A DNA stretch of 64,000 bases from positions 105,534-169,533 of the forward strand of contig CAYJPN010000008.1 of NCBI GenBank assembly GCA_964372115.1, written 5' to 3'. Below, in pieces: positions 1 through 9,018 of this stretch; position 1 is the stretch's first letter; the number at the start of each line of letters is the position of its first letter. The notes under the pieces were generated by a model that saw nothing but the letters and a program-made list of their open reading frames with translations, made no database searches and was not told the DNA's origin. The translations under genes and the position numbers were made by a program. The stretch is from CG2-30-36-16 sp964372115. GTDB taxonomy: Bacteria; Bacteroidota; Ignavibacteria; Ignavibacteriales; Ignavibacteriaceae.

Positions 1-1
1 C

Positions 2-1099
2 AGCGTGGTTCACATTGTCACCGTAAAGGATTTGGAAGCGGGAAGAATATTTCCTCAAAAAAGTGCTCTAATAAATTGGAGATATGAAGCAAAAAATGTT
101 CCCGATTTTGCGTTCGGTATAAGCGATCATTATTTATGGGATGCAGCTTCGCTCGAAGTTGAACCGGGCAGAAGAACCGTCGTACAGGCAGCTTACAATC
201 CCGACTCAAAATTTTTTGCAGACGCTGTAAAAATAGCACGTCGTTCTGTTGATTTTTTCTCAAATATAATGCCCGGTTTTCCTTACACTTATCCTTCAAT
301 AACTGTGTATAACGGTTCGGAGGGGATGGAATACCCGATGATTGTAAATGATGGTGATTTCGGAAATGCAATAGCTGATATTTATGTAACCTCACACGAA
401 ATTGCGCATATGTATTTTCCTTTTATTGTCGGTGTAAATGAAACACGTTACGCCTGGATGGATGAAGGTTTCGCTTACTTCCTGCCGTTTGATGTTCAGT
501 ACGAACTTTCTAATTTCGATCATAGAATAAGAGCAGCACGCGGCGTTGGTATTTATTCCGGAAGTGAAACAGATTACCCGATGATGATACCTTCATTCGC
601 TTCTGTTGATCCTGATCTGAGTATGTTGTCTTATTACAAACCCGCTCTCTCTTATCTCGCTCTTCAAAATGCGTTGGGTGAAGAAATGTTTTCAAAATCA
701 TTAAAAGAATTTATAAACCGTTGGGAAGGCAAACACCCGCTGCCATACGATTTCTTTTATACATTTGAAGATGTTACAGGAGAAAATCTAAGCTGGTTCT
801 GGAAGCCCTGGTATTTTGAGAGAGCTGTACCTGATGTTGCCATTAAAGAGGCTAATGTTAACGGTGATGAACTTGCTGTCATCATAACTAATATAGGCGG
901 AATGCCCGTTCCGGTTGAGTTAAAATTTATTACCGATGACGGCACAGAAATAAAAGAAAGTTTGTCCTCTTCAATTTGGAAGGACAAAAAAGGAATTACT
1001 GTTAAAAAGGTAGTTGAGGGAAAGGTAATAAAAGTTGAGCTTGGTTCACCTATAATTCCCGATTCGGATTTAACAAACAACAGCTATACTATAAAGTGA
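2..1099 (+). CDS. M1 family metallopeptidase, C-terminal part (5' end outside window)
   Basis: Zinc aminopeptidase of the M1 (gluzincin) family that would remove N-terminal residues from peptides. The frame is open from the first base, so the N-terminal beta domain lies outside the window. Counting from base 5, the zinc motif HEIAH is at residues 131-135 and the third ligand is E154 in WMDEGFAYF, giving the HExxH-x18-E spacing of the family. The catalytic-domain helices follow, and the last ~90 residues form a small beta domain. The next gene is convergent. Without the N-terminus the export signal and exact subfamily cannot be judged. Confidence 0.85.
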   Translation, partial: SVVHIVTVKDLEAGRIFPQKSALINWRYEAKNVPDFAFGISDHYLWDAASLEVEPGRRTVVQAAYNPDSKFFADAVKIARRSVDFFSNIMPGFPYTYPSITVYNGSEGMEYPMIVNDGDFGNAIADIYVTSHEIAHMYFPFIVGVNETRYAWMDEGFAYFLPFDVQYELSNFDHRIRAARGVGIYSGSETDYPMMIPSFASVDPDLSMLSYYKPALSYLALQNALGEEMFSKSLKEFINRWEGKHPLPYDFFYTFEDVTGENLSWFWKPWYFERAVPDVAIKEANVNGDELAVIITNIGGMPVPVELKFITDDGTEIKESLSSSIWKDKKGITVKKVVEGKVIKVELGSPIIPDSDLTNNSYTIK

Positions 1100-1161
1100 C
1101 AAAAATCTTAAAACTAAGAAGAGAGTAAGGGATGATCGCTTACTCTCTATCTATTAAGTTT

Positions 1162-2238
1162 TTAAATTTTTTCAGAGCTTGATTCATTATTCTCTTTTGT
1201 TAAGAACAAAGTCTGTGTCGGGTAAGCAAACTCAATTCCTCTATCTTCAAACTCTTTATATACGGCAAGATTTATAGTTTGCTGTATGTCCATATATTTA
1301 GCATAATCTGAGCTAAGCACAAAATAAACAAATTCAAAGTTTAAACTAAAGTCACCAAAACTTGAAAAGTGCCCGCGGTCGAAAGTGGCTTCAGGCAGGT
1401 CATCAATAATTTTTCTTACTATACCGGGAATTTCAGCAAGTTGTTTGGAAGAAGTTTGATATATAACTCCAAGTTTGAAAGCAACTCTTCTTTTTTCCAT
1501 TTTTTTAAAGTTATGAATTCGAGAGTTAGTTAAATCGGTATTTGAAAAAACAAGCTGCTCGCCATCAAGTGCGCGTATACGCGTAGTCTTTAAACCGATA
1601 TATTCAACGTTTCCGCGTTTGTCTCCGACCACAATAAAATCACCTATTTCAAAAGGTCTATCGAAAAAAATAACAAAGTGACTAAACAGATCGCCGAGTA
1701 TTGCCTGCGCAGCAAGTGCAATTGCGATACCGCCTATACCCAGACCTGTTATAACGGTAGTAACATTAAAACCCAGGTTATCGAGCAAAAAAACAAAACC
1801 GAATACCCAGAAAAATGCAGATGCAATTGCGATTATGCCATTATATTGTTTTGCCTTAATATCTCCCTCATCTCTTTTGCGTAAAAAAGAATTAATACCA
1901 AATTTTACCGATGAAATAATGACACGAATAGCGAAAAATGTTATTAGTATAACGGATAAAATATCTATCCATTTGGTTATTTTAGGGTGAAGTGTAAGCG
2001 AAGTTAAGGCGATATAAAATACGCCGTAATAAAAAAGCGGTATAACAGAGTTTTCAACTCCGCGAACTAAAAAATCATCAACTGTCGTTTCTGTTTTTTT
2101 TGCCCACTTTTTAAAAGTTCCGACAACTGTTATTTTAAAAACCTGGACGCAAATTATTCCAACTATAAAAATTCCAAGCCCAGTTAAAAACTGAAGAACA
2201 GTATTCTCAAAATATGTTTGACTTAAAAATTCACTCAT
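1162..2238 (-). CDS. MscS-family mechanosensitive ion channel
   Basis: Small-conductance mechanosensitive channel of the inner membrane that releases solutes on hypo-osmotic shock. The protein is 358 aa. Hydrophobic helices lie near residues 14-36, 68-85, 92-112 and 135-152. A glycine/alanine-rich pore helix (GLGIGGIAIALAAQAILGD) begins near residue 165 and is followed by the MscS beta domain (FDRPFEIGDFIVVGD) and a cytoplasmic alpha/beta domain. The start is supported by a strong AAGGAGGA about 9 nt upstream of the ATG. It stands alone and converges with the M1 peptidase gene. Confidence 0.93.
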   Translation of the reverse strand: MSEFLSQTYFENTVLQFLTGLGIFIVGIICVQVFKITVVGTFKKWAKKTETTVDDFLVRGVENSVIPLFYYGVFYIALTSLTLHPKITKWIDILSVILITFFAIRVIISSVKFGINSFLRKRDEGDIKAKQYNGIIAIASAFFWVFGFVFLLDNLGFNVTTVITGLGIGGIAIALAAQAILGDLFSHFVIFFDRPFEIGDFIVVGDKRGNVEYIGLKTTRIRALDGEQLVFSNTDLTNSRIHNFKKMEKRRVAFKLGVIYQTSSKQLAEIPGIVRKIIDDLPEATFDRGHFSSFGDFSLNFEFVYFVLSSDYAKYMDIQQTINLAVYKEFEDRGIEFAYPTQTLFLTKENNESSSEKI

Positions 2239-2280
2239 TAGGCAAATCCTCCTTAAAATTAATTGAATTTGTGTAATGTT

Positions 2281-2691
2281 TTAAATAGAATATTTTTCTA
2301 TTATATCGTCAGGTATCCGTACCGGTCTGCCGCCCTTCAGCGATATCATCGTGTAAAGAACATAACCATCGGCAGCAATTTTATTATTATTCTTTAAAAC
2401 GATCCAAAAAAATACTTTTGATTGAGCGCCGCCCATCTCGCCTATTTGAGTGCGGACTACTATTTTATCATCAAGTTTTACCGCTCTCTTGTAGTTTATT
2501 AAAGTAGAAGATACAACCCAACTGAATCCGCGTTCATGAAATTCATCCATAGACATTTTATAATTGTGGCGCATCTGCTCGTAACGTGCGGCTAATAGAT
2601 AGTCGAGATATTTTGTACTGTGAACATGATTATTTAAATCGATATCATCGGGACGTACTTTTATTTCGGTTTCAAAAGTTGAATATTCCAT
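2281..2691 (-). CDS. Acyl-CoA thioesterase, 4-hydroxybenzoyl-CoA thioesterase (hotdog) family
   Basis: Single-domain hotdog-fold thioesterase likely to hydrolyse acyl-CoA or acyl-ACP; the substrate cannot be read from sequence. The family signature is VRPDDIDLNNHVHSTKYLDYL, in which the aspartate and the N-H-V segment form the active-site region. The frame is open up to base 2733, but the family normally begins just before the first beta strand, so the ATG at 2691 (MEYSTFE) is preferred over 2697 or 2733; Shine-Dalgarno evidence is weak for all three. At 136 aa from this start the length suits a one-domain member. Confidence 0.85.
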   Translation of the reverse strand: MEYSTFETEIKVRPDDIDLNNHVHSTKYLDYLLAARYEQMRHNYKMSMDEFHERGFSWVVSSTLINYKRAVKLDDKIVVRTQIGEMGGAQSKVFFWIVLKNNNKIAADGYVLYTMISLKGGRPVRIPDDIIEKYSI

Positions 2692-2820
2692 AAACATTCT
2701 TGGATTAGTAAAAAACAATTTATTGTAATACAATTTACAAAAGTTTTAACTTTTACACTGAGAGTTTTAGGATGGCGTAGCCAGTGAACGGTTCGAAATC
2801 ATTTTTTTAAAACTATCAAG

Positions 2821-3408
2821 CTACAACAACTCGATAAAATTTCTTAATAAAATCAATCCCGCTGATCCGGATTGTTGCGGGTGAAACTGTACACCGAAAT
2901 AATTATCCCTCTCAATTGCGGCAGAAAAAACAATTCCGTTATTTGCAGCTGCCGTTGTATAATCATCAACGGGGATAAAATAACTATTTGCAAAGTAAAA
3001 TTTCTCGGGACTTTTAATGCCATCAAACAGTAGGCTTCCCCGATTAATTTCAATTGAGTTCAACCCCAAAAAAGGGACGTCCGATTTGGACGAATCGAAT
3101 TTTTCTGTGCGTCCCGGAAAAATTCCGAGCCCACCGACATTTCCTTCGGTGGTATAGCTGCACAATAATTGCATACCAAGACCAATCCCTAATATTGGTT
3201 TCTTTACCATTCGTATAGCGGAGTAAAGATTAGACAAATGCAGTTTTTGCATTGTCGAAGAGGGAGCCCCGGAACCCGAAAAAATTATTTTATCTGCGTT
3301 GCATATAAAAGTTTCATTTGCCGAAATTTTATATTCTGCTTTTAGCCCAATTAGAGCTTTCGATATAGCCTCAACATTTCCGCCTCCGCAATCAACTAAT
3401 GCTATCAT
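2821..3408 (-). CDS. HisH-like class I glutamine amidotransferase lacking the catalytic triad
   Basis: Related to HisH, the glutaminase subunit of imidazole glycerol phosphate synthase, which supplies ammonia to HisF in histidine synthesis. The length (195 aa) and order of motifs are normal: DCGGGNVEAIS at the start, PILGIGLGMQLL in the middle and FGVQFHPQQSG near the end. The nucleophile is missing, however. Position 76 is Gly (GGT codon) where the family has Cys in GICLG. The Glu of FHPE is Gln178, while His176 is kept. The oxyanion strand also differs (SGSGAP in place of PGVGAF). No other his gene is nearby. It is probably a pseudoenzyme, either a regulatory partner or a decaying paralogue. 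The open frame is otherwise intact. Confidence 0.8.
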   Translation of the reverse strand: MIALVDCGGGNVEAISKALIGLKAEYKISANETFICNADKIIFSGSGAPSSTMQKLHLSNLYSAIRMVKKPILGIGLGMQLLCSYTTEGNVGGLGIFPGRTEKFDSSKSDVPFLGLNSIEINRGSLLFDGIKSPEKFYFANSYFIPVDDYTTAAANNGIVFSAAIERDNYFGVQFHPQQSGSAGLILLRNFIELL

Positions 3409-3582
3409 CTTACCCCTCTTGTTACCGGAGACATCTTATTTTTTAACGATTTAGTAAAAATGTGGATCATCATCTTCGTTTTTTTGAATATAAATATTCG
3501 GTCTTTATAAGGACTTTTATTTTTTTTATTAAACTTCGCCATAAATTTAAGTACCTTTTTACACTTAAAATAACCGCGATTC

Positions 3583-3615
3583 TTTAAAAATAAATAACCC
3601 GGCAATTGCCGGGTT
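3583..3615 (-). terminator. Rho-independent terminator-like hairpin
   Basis: A perfect 20-base palindrome (AACCCGGCAATTGCCGGGTT, 3596-3615) is followed on the minus strand by a T-rich stretch. It would end transcription coming from 3837-4544 before the HisH-like gene. Confidence 0.6.
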
Positions 3616-3784
3616 AACCAAAACTCTTCGAACTTGAAATCGGTATCAGCGCAATCCGGTGATGTTATCATCGAAAAAATGAAGGTGATGATTAACATGT
3701 GTCGTATTTAATTTTACCAATTTCATTGACTGCAACATAAATAAAAAAAAATGTTGGCGCAAATCAAATTGACGTCTATAAATT

Positions 3785-3794
3785 CCCCCCCCCC
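3785..3794. repeat. Homopolymeric C10 tract
   Basis: Ten consecutive C bases lie in an AT-rich spacer about 40 nt past the stop of the secreted histidine-repeat gene. No start codon or open frame depends on it, so a phase-variation role is not supported by its position. Confidence 0.5.
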
Positions 3795-3836
3795 TCCTTT
3801 TTATCGAAAAAAAATCAAAATTATGTATTCACTAAG

Positions 3837-4544
3837 CTAAAATATCTCTTCCAGATTTTGATATTTTGTGTGCATCTTTTCAACAGCTGCATCCACGTCT
3901 TCAAAGGCATTTTTCTGAAGTAATTCATTCAGCACTTTTGCCGAATTAAACAATGCCGAAGCAGCAGCGTCGAAAGTTTCATGTTTACTCTCGAGTCTTT
4001 TTGATAATTTAGCTTTTGTTATCGCATCCGTTTTTGCCACAAGACCATTGCCGAGCGCCTTAATTTTGTCGTACTGTTTTTCGGGAAGGTAATAATGATA
4101 AATAGTGTACATATCTTTGTGAAACTCATCTACTTCTTTCAAAACTGGTCGCACAATTCTTACAAGATTTTCGTACTTAGCATGAAGTTTTTCTGCGGAT
4201 TTAAGTAAAACATCATCATCGGTACCTTTTACCGCAGAATTGAACTCATTAACAGAGGCTTTTAATTCGGCAACCCCTTTTTCCCACACACTTTTTTTGT
4301 CTCTCAGAATGCCGGGAAGTTCGGCTGCAAATATTTTTTCCGCGCTTTCATTTACCTGTGGAAGGAAAGAGCGGAGAGAAGCATAATCTTTTTCGGGATA
4401 AGCTGTGTGCCAGATTGGATAAATAATTTCGTGAAATTCAGAAAGTTCAGGAACGGTGCTATCAAGTTCGTGTTCCTTCTGAGCAAAAGAAAAAAGAGAA
4501 AAGGTTAAAAAGAAAACAAATAAAAAGCCGATATTTTTTTTCAT
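3837..4544 (-). CDS. Secreted protein made of two 104-residue histidine-containing repeats
   Basis: Not a family I can name. A signal peptide (about residues 1-21, ending SFAQ) is followed by two homologous halves. The motif F-H-x3-Y-x3-H-x3-P-E-K-x-Y occurs at 37-53 and again at 141-157. A second block, H-x-K-Y-x-N-L, occurs at 121 and 225. All three histidines of each half (38/46/121 and 142/150/225) are exactly 104 residues apart, so the duplication has no indels between them. Predicted secondary structure is all helical. A periplasmic metal-binding helical bundle is an inference from the conserved histidines only. The gene is transcribed away from rnpB and ends before the C10 tract. Confidence 0.7.
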   Translation of the reverse strand: MKKNIGFLFVFFLTFSLFSFAQKEHELDSTVPELSEFHEIIYPIWHTAYPEKDYASLRSFLPQVNESAEKIFAAELPGILRDKKSVWEKGVAELKASVNEFNSAVKGTDDDVLLKSAEKLHAKYENLVRIVRPVLKEVDEFHKDMYTIYHYYLPEKQYDKIKALGNGLVAKTDAITKAKLSKRLESKHETFDAAASALFNSAKVLNELLQKNAFEDVDAAVEKMHTKYQNLEEIF

Positions 4545-4794
4545 AATAACTCCCGGTGAATTGTTAAAAAAGCGTTATATAAAATTAAGTTTTTTTTGAC
4601 GATAAAACCATGAAATCTTTTACTTTAAAAAGTAACTACTGTAATGAAAATTTTCTGCTGTTTTAGGTAACGTTAATTTATTATATTTCGCCCATTAAAT
4701 TAATCAATTAATAACAACTTAACTTTAGTTATAAATTATAAGGTATTGTTATAAATTGTACTGAAATACAATTTTTATCATTAAGAATAAATAG

Positions 4795-5209
4795 TAGAAT
4801 AGCCGGGGCAGTTGCTGTCCCTTTTGGGAGAGAGGAAAGTCCGAACTTCGCAGAACAGGATGCCGGGTAACGCCCGGGAACCGGAAGCGAAAGTTTCCGG
4901 TTACGGAAAGTGCCACAGAAAATATACCGCCCCGATTTATCGGAGTAAGGTTGAAATGGCAGGGTAAGAGCCTACCGCGGTAATGGTAACATTGCCGGTC
5001 CCGTATGGGATTCCGCTAATTACGGAACAAGGTAAACCCCATCCGAAGCAAGGTCAAGCAGGAAGTTTTCCGGTTCTCCGGATCAGGGCTGTTCGCCCTT
5101 TATGCTTCCGGGTAGACCGCTCGATGTATGGAGTAATTCATATACTAGACAAATAATTGCCTTCCCCGTTATGCGGGGAATACAAAATTCGGCTTATACG
5201 GCTATTCTA
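4795..5209 (+). ncRNA. rnpB: RNase P RNA, bacterial class A
   Basis: Catalytic RNA that matures the 5' ends of tRNAs. The two ends pair to form P1: TAGAATAGCC (4795-4804) with GGCTATTCTA (5200-5209). The conserved 5' core GAGAGGAAAGTCCGAACT lies near 4831-4850, CACAGAAA near 4914-4921, the GGTAAGAGCCTACCGCG region near 4963-4980, GGTAAACCCCATCCG near 5030-5045, and the 3' core beginning AGACCGCTCGATG near 5113. The length of about 415 nt fits class A. T-rich sequence follows P1 and probably ends transcription; recJ begins 33 nt later on the same strand. Confidence 0.95.
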
Positions 5210-5242
5210 TTTTATTGTTCTTTTATTTTTAGGTTTTAACAT

Positions 5243-6985
5243 ATGTTGCTGAAACGTTGGAAAATAAGAGATGGTATAGACGACTATACAGTAAAGTCGC
5301 TTGCGGACTCATTGAACATTTCCGATGTTCTTGCACGACTGCTTGTGCAAAGAGAAATTAAAACTTTCGCACAGGCTAAATACTTTTTCCGTCCTTCACT
5401 CGAATCGCTTCACGATCCGTTTTTAATGGACGGCATGGAAACCGCTACCACAAGGGTTATAACCGCATTAACAGAAAATGAATTAATTACAGTTTACGGC
5501 GACTATGATGTTGACGGCACATGTTCGACAGCATTGTTATATATGTTCTTAAAGGAACTTGGCGCCAATGTTGAATATTATATTCCGAAAAGGTTAACCG
5601 AAGGTTACGGTCTTTCAACACAAAGTATGGATTTCGTAAAAGAACGCGGAACCGATCTTGTAATTACTGTAGACTGCGGAATTACTGCGGTAGAAGAAAC
5701 AAAATATGCCAATTCACTCGGTATGGATGTCATCATCTGCGATCATCATCAGCCGAAAGATGAATTGCCGCCTGCTCTTGCGGTTTTGGATCCGCTAAAA
5801 CCTCAGTGTAATTATCCGTTCGGATATTTGTCCGGCGCAGGTGTTGCATTTAAACTTGCACAGGGTGTGGCTGAACGAATTGGGAAACGAAATCTTCCCT
5901 TAAAGTATATCGATCTTGTTGCACTCGCGGGCGCCGCTGATATTGTTCCTCTAATTGACGAAAACCGTATTCTTGTAAAAGAGGGTTTAAATCTCGTAAA
6001 CGAAAATCCGCGCCCCGGAATTCTTGCTTTAATAAAAATAAGCAATATGGAACCTGGCAATCTTTCGAGCGGGCAGGTTGTATTTACAATTGCTCCCCGC
6101 ATCAATGCGGTCGGAAGACTTGGTGACGCGGAAAGAGCGGTTGAACTTTTAATTACAGAAGATGTTGAAAAAGCTTTGGAACTTGCAAAAGTTCTGGAGT
6201 CGGAAAATATTGAACGCCGAAAAATTGATGAAGATACGTTTGAGCAGGCGCTCGATCTCGTTGAGAGTTCACTTAAACTTGATATTGATATTCCTATTAT
6301 TTTACACGGTGAAGATTGGCATCCCGGTGTTATCGGCATTGTGGCATCGCGATTGGTTGAAAAATATTACCGCCCCACTATAATGCTTACCACAATTGAT
6401 GGGGTTGCCAAAGGCTCGGCGCGCAGTATTACCAATTTTAATATTTACGAAGCGCTAAAAAAATGTGAAGATTTGTTGATCCATTTCGGAGGGCATCAAG
6501 CCGCAGCGGGGTTAGCAATTGAACTTGATAAGCTTGAAGAATTTAAGATAAAGTTTAACCGTGTTGTAAAGGACTCGTTAACGAGATCTGATCTTATTCC
6601 GGAAATAAAAATCGATGCAAAAATCAGATTTTCAGAAATTACTCCGAAATTTTTCAGAATTATTGACCAATTCTCTCCTTTTGGTCCGGGTAATATGCGC
6701 CCAACTTTTCTTGCAGAAAATGTTGAGCTTGCAAACTCACCGAGGATAGTCGGGAATAATCATTTGCTCGTTTGTTTCAAGCAAAATGGTTCGGATAAAA
6801 TTTTTGACTGTATAGGATTTAATCTTGGTGAACAATACGACTCTATAATAAATCCTGATGTTGATATTGACATCGTTTTTTCAATTGATAAAGCAGTTCG
6901 CGACGGTAGAACATTTCCACAGTTTAGGCTGAAGGATATTTTAGTAAAAGAAAAATCATCCGAAGCTGAGGCAGTTAAGAGTTAA
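5243..6985 (+). CDS. recJ: Single-stranded-DNA-specific exonuclease RecJ
   Basis: A 5'-3' single-strand exonuclease acting in RecF-pathway recombination, mismatch repair and base-excision repair. The DHH phosphoesterase core has motif I VYGDYDVDGTCST around residues 82-95, motif II VDCGI and motif III CDHHQPKD around 165-172. The GAGVAFKL and AALAGAADIVPL blocks follow. The DHHA1 domain has the SARS...FGGHQAAAGL motif near residues 390-425, and an OB-fold occupies the C-terminus. At 580 aa it is full length. It lies directly downstream of rnpB and 44 nt before ruvC, forming a repair cluster with ruvC and ruvA. Confidence 0.97.
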   Translation: MLLKRWKIRDGIDDYTVKSLADSLNISDVLARLLVQREIKTFAQAKYFFRPSLESLHDPFLMDGMETATTRVITALTENELITVYGDYDVDGTCSTALLYMFLKELGANVEYYIPKRLTEGYGLSTQSMDFVKERGTDLVITVDCGITAVEETKYANSLGMDVIICDHHQPKDELPPALAVLDPLKPQCNYPFGYLSGAGVAFKLAQGVAERIGKRNLPLKYIDLVALAGAADIVPLIDENRILVKEGLNLVNENPRPGILALIKISNMEPGNLSSGQVVFTIAPRINAVGRLGDAERAVELLITEDVEKALELAKVLESENIERRKIDEDTFEQALDLVESSLKLDIDIPIILHGEDWHPGVIGIVASRLVEKYYRPTIMLTTIDGVAKGSARSITNFNIYEALKKCEDLLIHFGGHQAAAGLAIELDKLEEFKIKFNRVVKDSLTRSDLIPEIKIDAKIRFSEITPKFFRIIDQFSPFGPGNMRPTFLAENVELANSPRIVGNNHLLVCFKQNGSDKIFDCIGFNLGEQYDSIINPDVDIDIVFSIDKAVRDGRTFPQFRLKDILVKEKSSEAEAVKS

Positions 6986-7029
6986 TAATGTTTTCAAAAA
7001 CCAGAGATAGTTGTGGCAGAGTTTTTTAG

Positions 7030-7566
7030 ATGATAATTCTTGGTGTTGATCCCGGAACAAATTTTACCGGTTGCGGAATTATAAATCTTGAAAAAAACTC
7101 ATTTTCACATGTGTTCAACGGATTGATAAAACTTCAGCCGTCACAGCCAATTCATTTACGGCTCGAAGTAATTTATGATGAATTAAGCCGGTTGATGAAA
7201 CTTTACCGTCCGGATGAGTTTAGTATTGAAACCGCATTTTTCGGAAAGAATGTTCAATCGGCAATGAAAATTGGATACGCGCGCGGCGTTTCGATACTTG
7301 CCGCGGTTCATAATAAAATACCTGTATATGAATATTCACCTAGAGAAATAAAAAAATCTCTTGTCGGAAACGGCGCAGCCTCAAAGGAGCAGGTAAGTTT
7401 TATGATAAAAACTCTGCTTGAGTTAAAAGAAAAAAAAATGCGTTATGATGAATCTGATGCGCTTGCTGTTGCGCTGTGTCATGCGTTCAGGTTAAAAACA
7501 CCAAAAAAAAAAAGTACAAACTGGAAAGCATTTGTTGATGCTTTCCCTGATAGAATAATTGAATAG
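7030..7566 (+). CDS. ruvC: Crossover junction endodeoxyribonuclease RuvC
   Basis: Holliday-junction resolvase that cuts the four-way junction after RuvAB branch migration. The RNase H-like fold is clear: ILGVDPGTNFTG carries D7, FSIETAFFGKN carries E67, and YDESDALAVALCHA (about 139-152) carries the C-terminal acidic pair D140/D143. The length of 178 aa is normal. The lysine-rich run near the C-terminus (KTPKKKS) comes from an A-rich stretch. It follows recJ and precedes ruvA, so the three are probably co-expressed. Confidence 0.97.
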   Translation: MIILGVDPGTNFTGCGIINLEKNSFSHVFNGLIKLQPSQPIHLRLEVIYDELSRLMKLYRPDEFSIETAFFGKNVQSAMKIGYARGVSILAAVHNKIPVYEYSPREIKKSLVGNGAASKEQVSFMIKTLLELKEKKMRYDESDALAVALCHAFRLKTPKKKSTNWKAFVDAFPDRIIE

Positions 7567-7647
7567 AATATATAGATTTGTATTTGACCGTAGGGGACGC
7601 ATAGTATGCGTTTACCGCAATTAATTATTTATAAAATAAAAAATTTT

Positions 7648-8229
7648 ATGATTGGACATCTTACCGGTAAAATAATTTCAGCCAAGCCGACAAAAATTCT
7701 GCTCGATGTGAACGGTGTCGGTTATTCGGTTAACATTACCATAAGTACATTCGAAAAAATAAACGAACTTGAAACGGTTTCACTTTTTGTTTTTACAAAT
7801 GTTAAAGAAGATTCCATTACTCTTTTCGGTTTTTTTACAGAAACAGAAAAGGAAATGTTTGAGCTTTTAATTTCTGTTAACGGTGTGGGCCCGAAAACAG
7901 CTCAAAGCCTGTTGTCGGGTATTTCGGTTCAAGATTTAAAATCGGCAATTCAAACAGCCGATGTTTCGCGAATTGTCGCGGCTCCCGGTATCGGCAGAAA
8001 AACAGCAGAAAGACTTGTACTCGAGCTTCGTTCCAAAGTAGAACAAATTTCAGGTGAAGGTGTTTGGGGTGCCGCTTACAGTGTGCAGAGCGAAGCTATT
8101 GCTGCGCTTACTACGCTGGGATATAATCAAAAAACTGCGGACAAAGTTGTGCGCGATATTTTGTCAGCCTCAAAAGATATTTCTCTCGAAGATTTGATAA
8201 GAAAAGCCCTTGGACATTTTTCTCAATAG
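7648..8229 (+). CDS. ruvA: Holliday junction branch migration protein RuvA
   Basis: Junction-binding subunit that targets RuvB to Holliday junctions. The OB-fold opens with MIGHLTGKI. The two helix-hairpin-helix motifs are NGVGPKTAQSLLSG and PGIGRKTAERLVLEL, and the C-terminal three-helix domain that contacts RuvB ends the protein. The frame is open from 7606, but the conserved family start is the ATG at 7648, giving 193 aa. It converges with the next gene, with a single base between the two stop codons. ruvB is not in the window. Confidence 0.96.
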   Translation: MIGHLTGKIISAKPTKILLDVNGVGYSVNITISTFEKINELETVSLFVFTNVKEDSITLFGFFTETEKEMFELLISVNGVGPKTAQSLLSGISVQDLKSAIQTADVSRIVAAPGIGRKTAERLVLELRSKVEQISGEGVWGAAYSVQSEAIAALTTLGYNQKTADKVVRDILSASKDISLEDLIRKALGHFSQ

Positions 8230-8230
8230 G

Positions 8231-8884
8231 TCATCCAACGCTGCATTCAAGCTGGGCAACACCGGTTATTTGTGCGTTTAGCTTATCGCCTTTTTCAACT
8301 TTACTTACACCTGCCGGGGTTCCGGTAAAAATTAAATCACCCGGTTCCAAAGTCATCAGTGAAGAAACATATTCAACAAGCTGCACATGATTAAATATCA
8401 TCTTATTGAGTTTTTCTTTTTGTTTTACTGCACCATTCACAGTTAAAACAATTTCCTCATCTAAAGTTAGTTTATAATTTTCTGTGGAAATAAAATCGGA
8501 CAATACTGCCGAAGTATCAAAACATTTTGCAATTGTCCATGGGTGTCCTTTTTTCTTCAATTCGTACTGAATATCGCGCAATGTCATATCGAGTCCAACA
8601 CCGTAACCGGCTATAACTTCCTCTGAATTTGCTGCATCACCGTTTTTAATTTCTTTCCCAATTAAAAGTACGAGTTCAACCTCGTGATGCATTTCATCCG
8701 AAAAGGACGGGTAAATAATTTTACCACCGGAATATATAACGGCTGATGCCGGTTTTATAAAAACCACCGGTTTGTCTGGCAATTCGTTTCCAAGTTCTTT
8801 TGCATGTTCGGCATAGTTGCGTCCAACGCAAACAATTTTGCCGATGGCAAAACCTTCTTTTCCGGTTACAGTAACTTTTTTCAT
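8231..8884 (-). CDS. Fumarylacetoacetate hydrolase family protein
   Basis: Single-domain enzyme of the FAH superfamily, in which members hydrolyse or decarboxylate acylpyruvates or 2-oxo diacids using Mg2+. Metal-site features are visible: HHEVELVLLIGKEI (about 69-82) with the two Glu ligands, GYGVGLDMTLRD with the Asp ligand, and the substrate-binding segment KKKGHPWTIAKCFDTSA. LEPGDLIFTGTPAGV is the C-terminal signature. The length of 217 aa matches the YcgM/FAHD1 group, making acylpyruvase or oxaloacetate decarboxylase activity plausible. The precise substrate is not determined. Confidence 0.9.
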   Translation of the reverse strand: MKKVTVTGKEGFAIGKIVCVGRNYAEHAKELGNELPDKPVVFIKPASAVIYSGGKIIYPSFSDEMHHEVELVLLIGKEIKNGDAANSEEVIAGYGVGLDMTLRDIQYELKKKGHPWTIAKCFDTSAVLSDFISTENYKLTLDEEIVLTVNGAVKQKEKLNKMIFNHVQLVEYVSSLMTLEPGDLIFTGTPAGVSKVEKGDKLNAQITGVAQLECSVG

Positions 8885-9018
8885 TTTAAGTTCCTAAAAA
8901 ATATGTTTAATAGTAATGATGGAATATAACAAAAATGTTCGAGAGGAATGTGTAAACATAATCATGGATTATCAAATTAATCGGCATGAATTAAAAAGAT
9001 AATTCATACCGATTAAAA

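Noticed and set aside
2739..2810. tRNA-like piece with GGTTCGAAATC
   Set aside because: Only a T-loop-like segment is present; no acceptor stem or anticodon arm can be folded.
3405..3698. 97-codon frame overlapping the HisH-like start by ATGA
   Set aside because: It runs through a perfect terminator-like palindrome, has no ribosome site and composition of a non-coding spacer; the overlap looks accidental.
3785..3794. Phase-variable C tract
   Set aside because: It is downstream of a stop codon and not in or before any frame, so slippage would have no visible effect.
5812..6339. 175-codon minus-strand frame
   Set aside because: Antisense to recJ and Ser/Arg-rich in the way typical of shadows.
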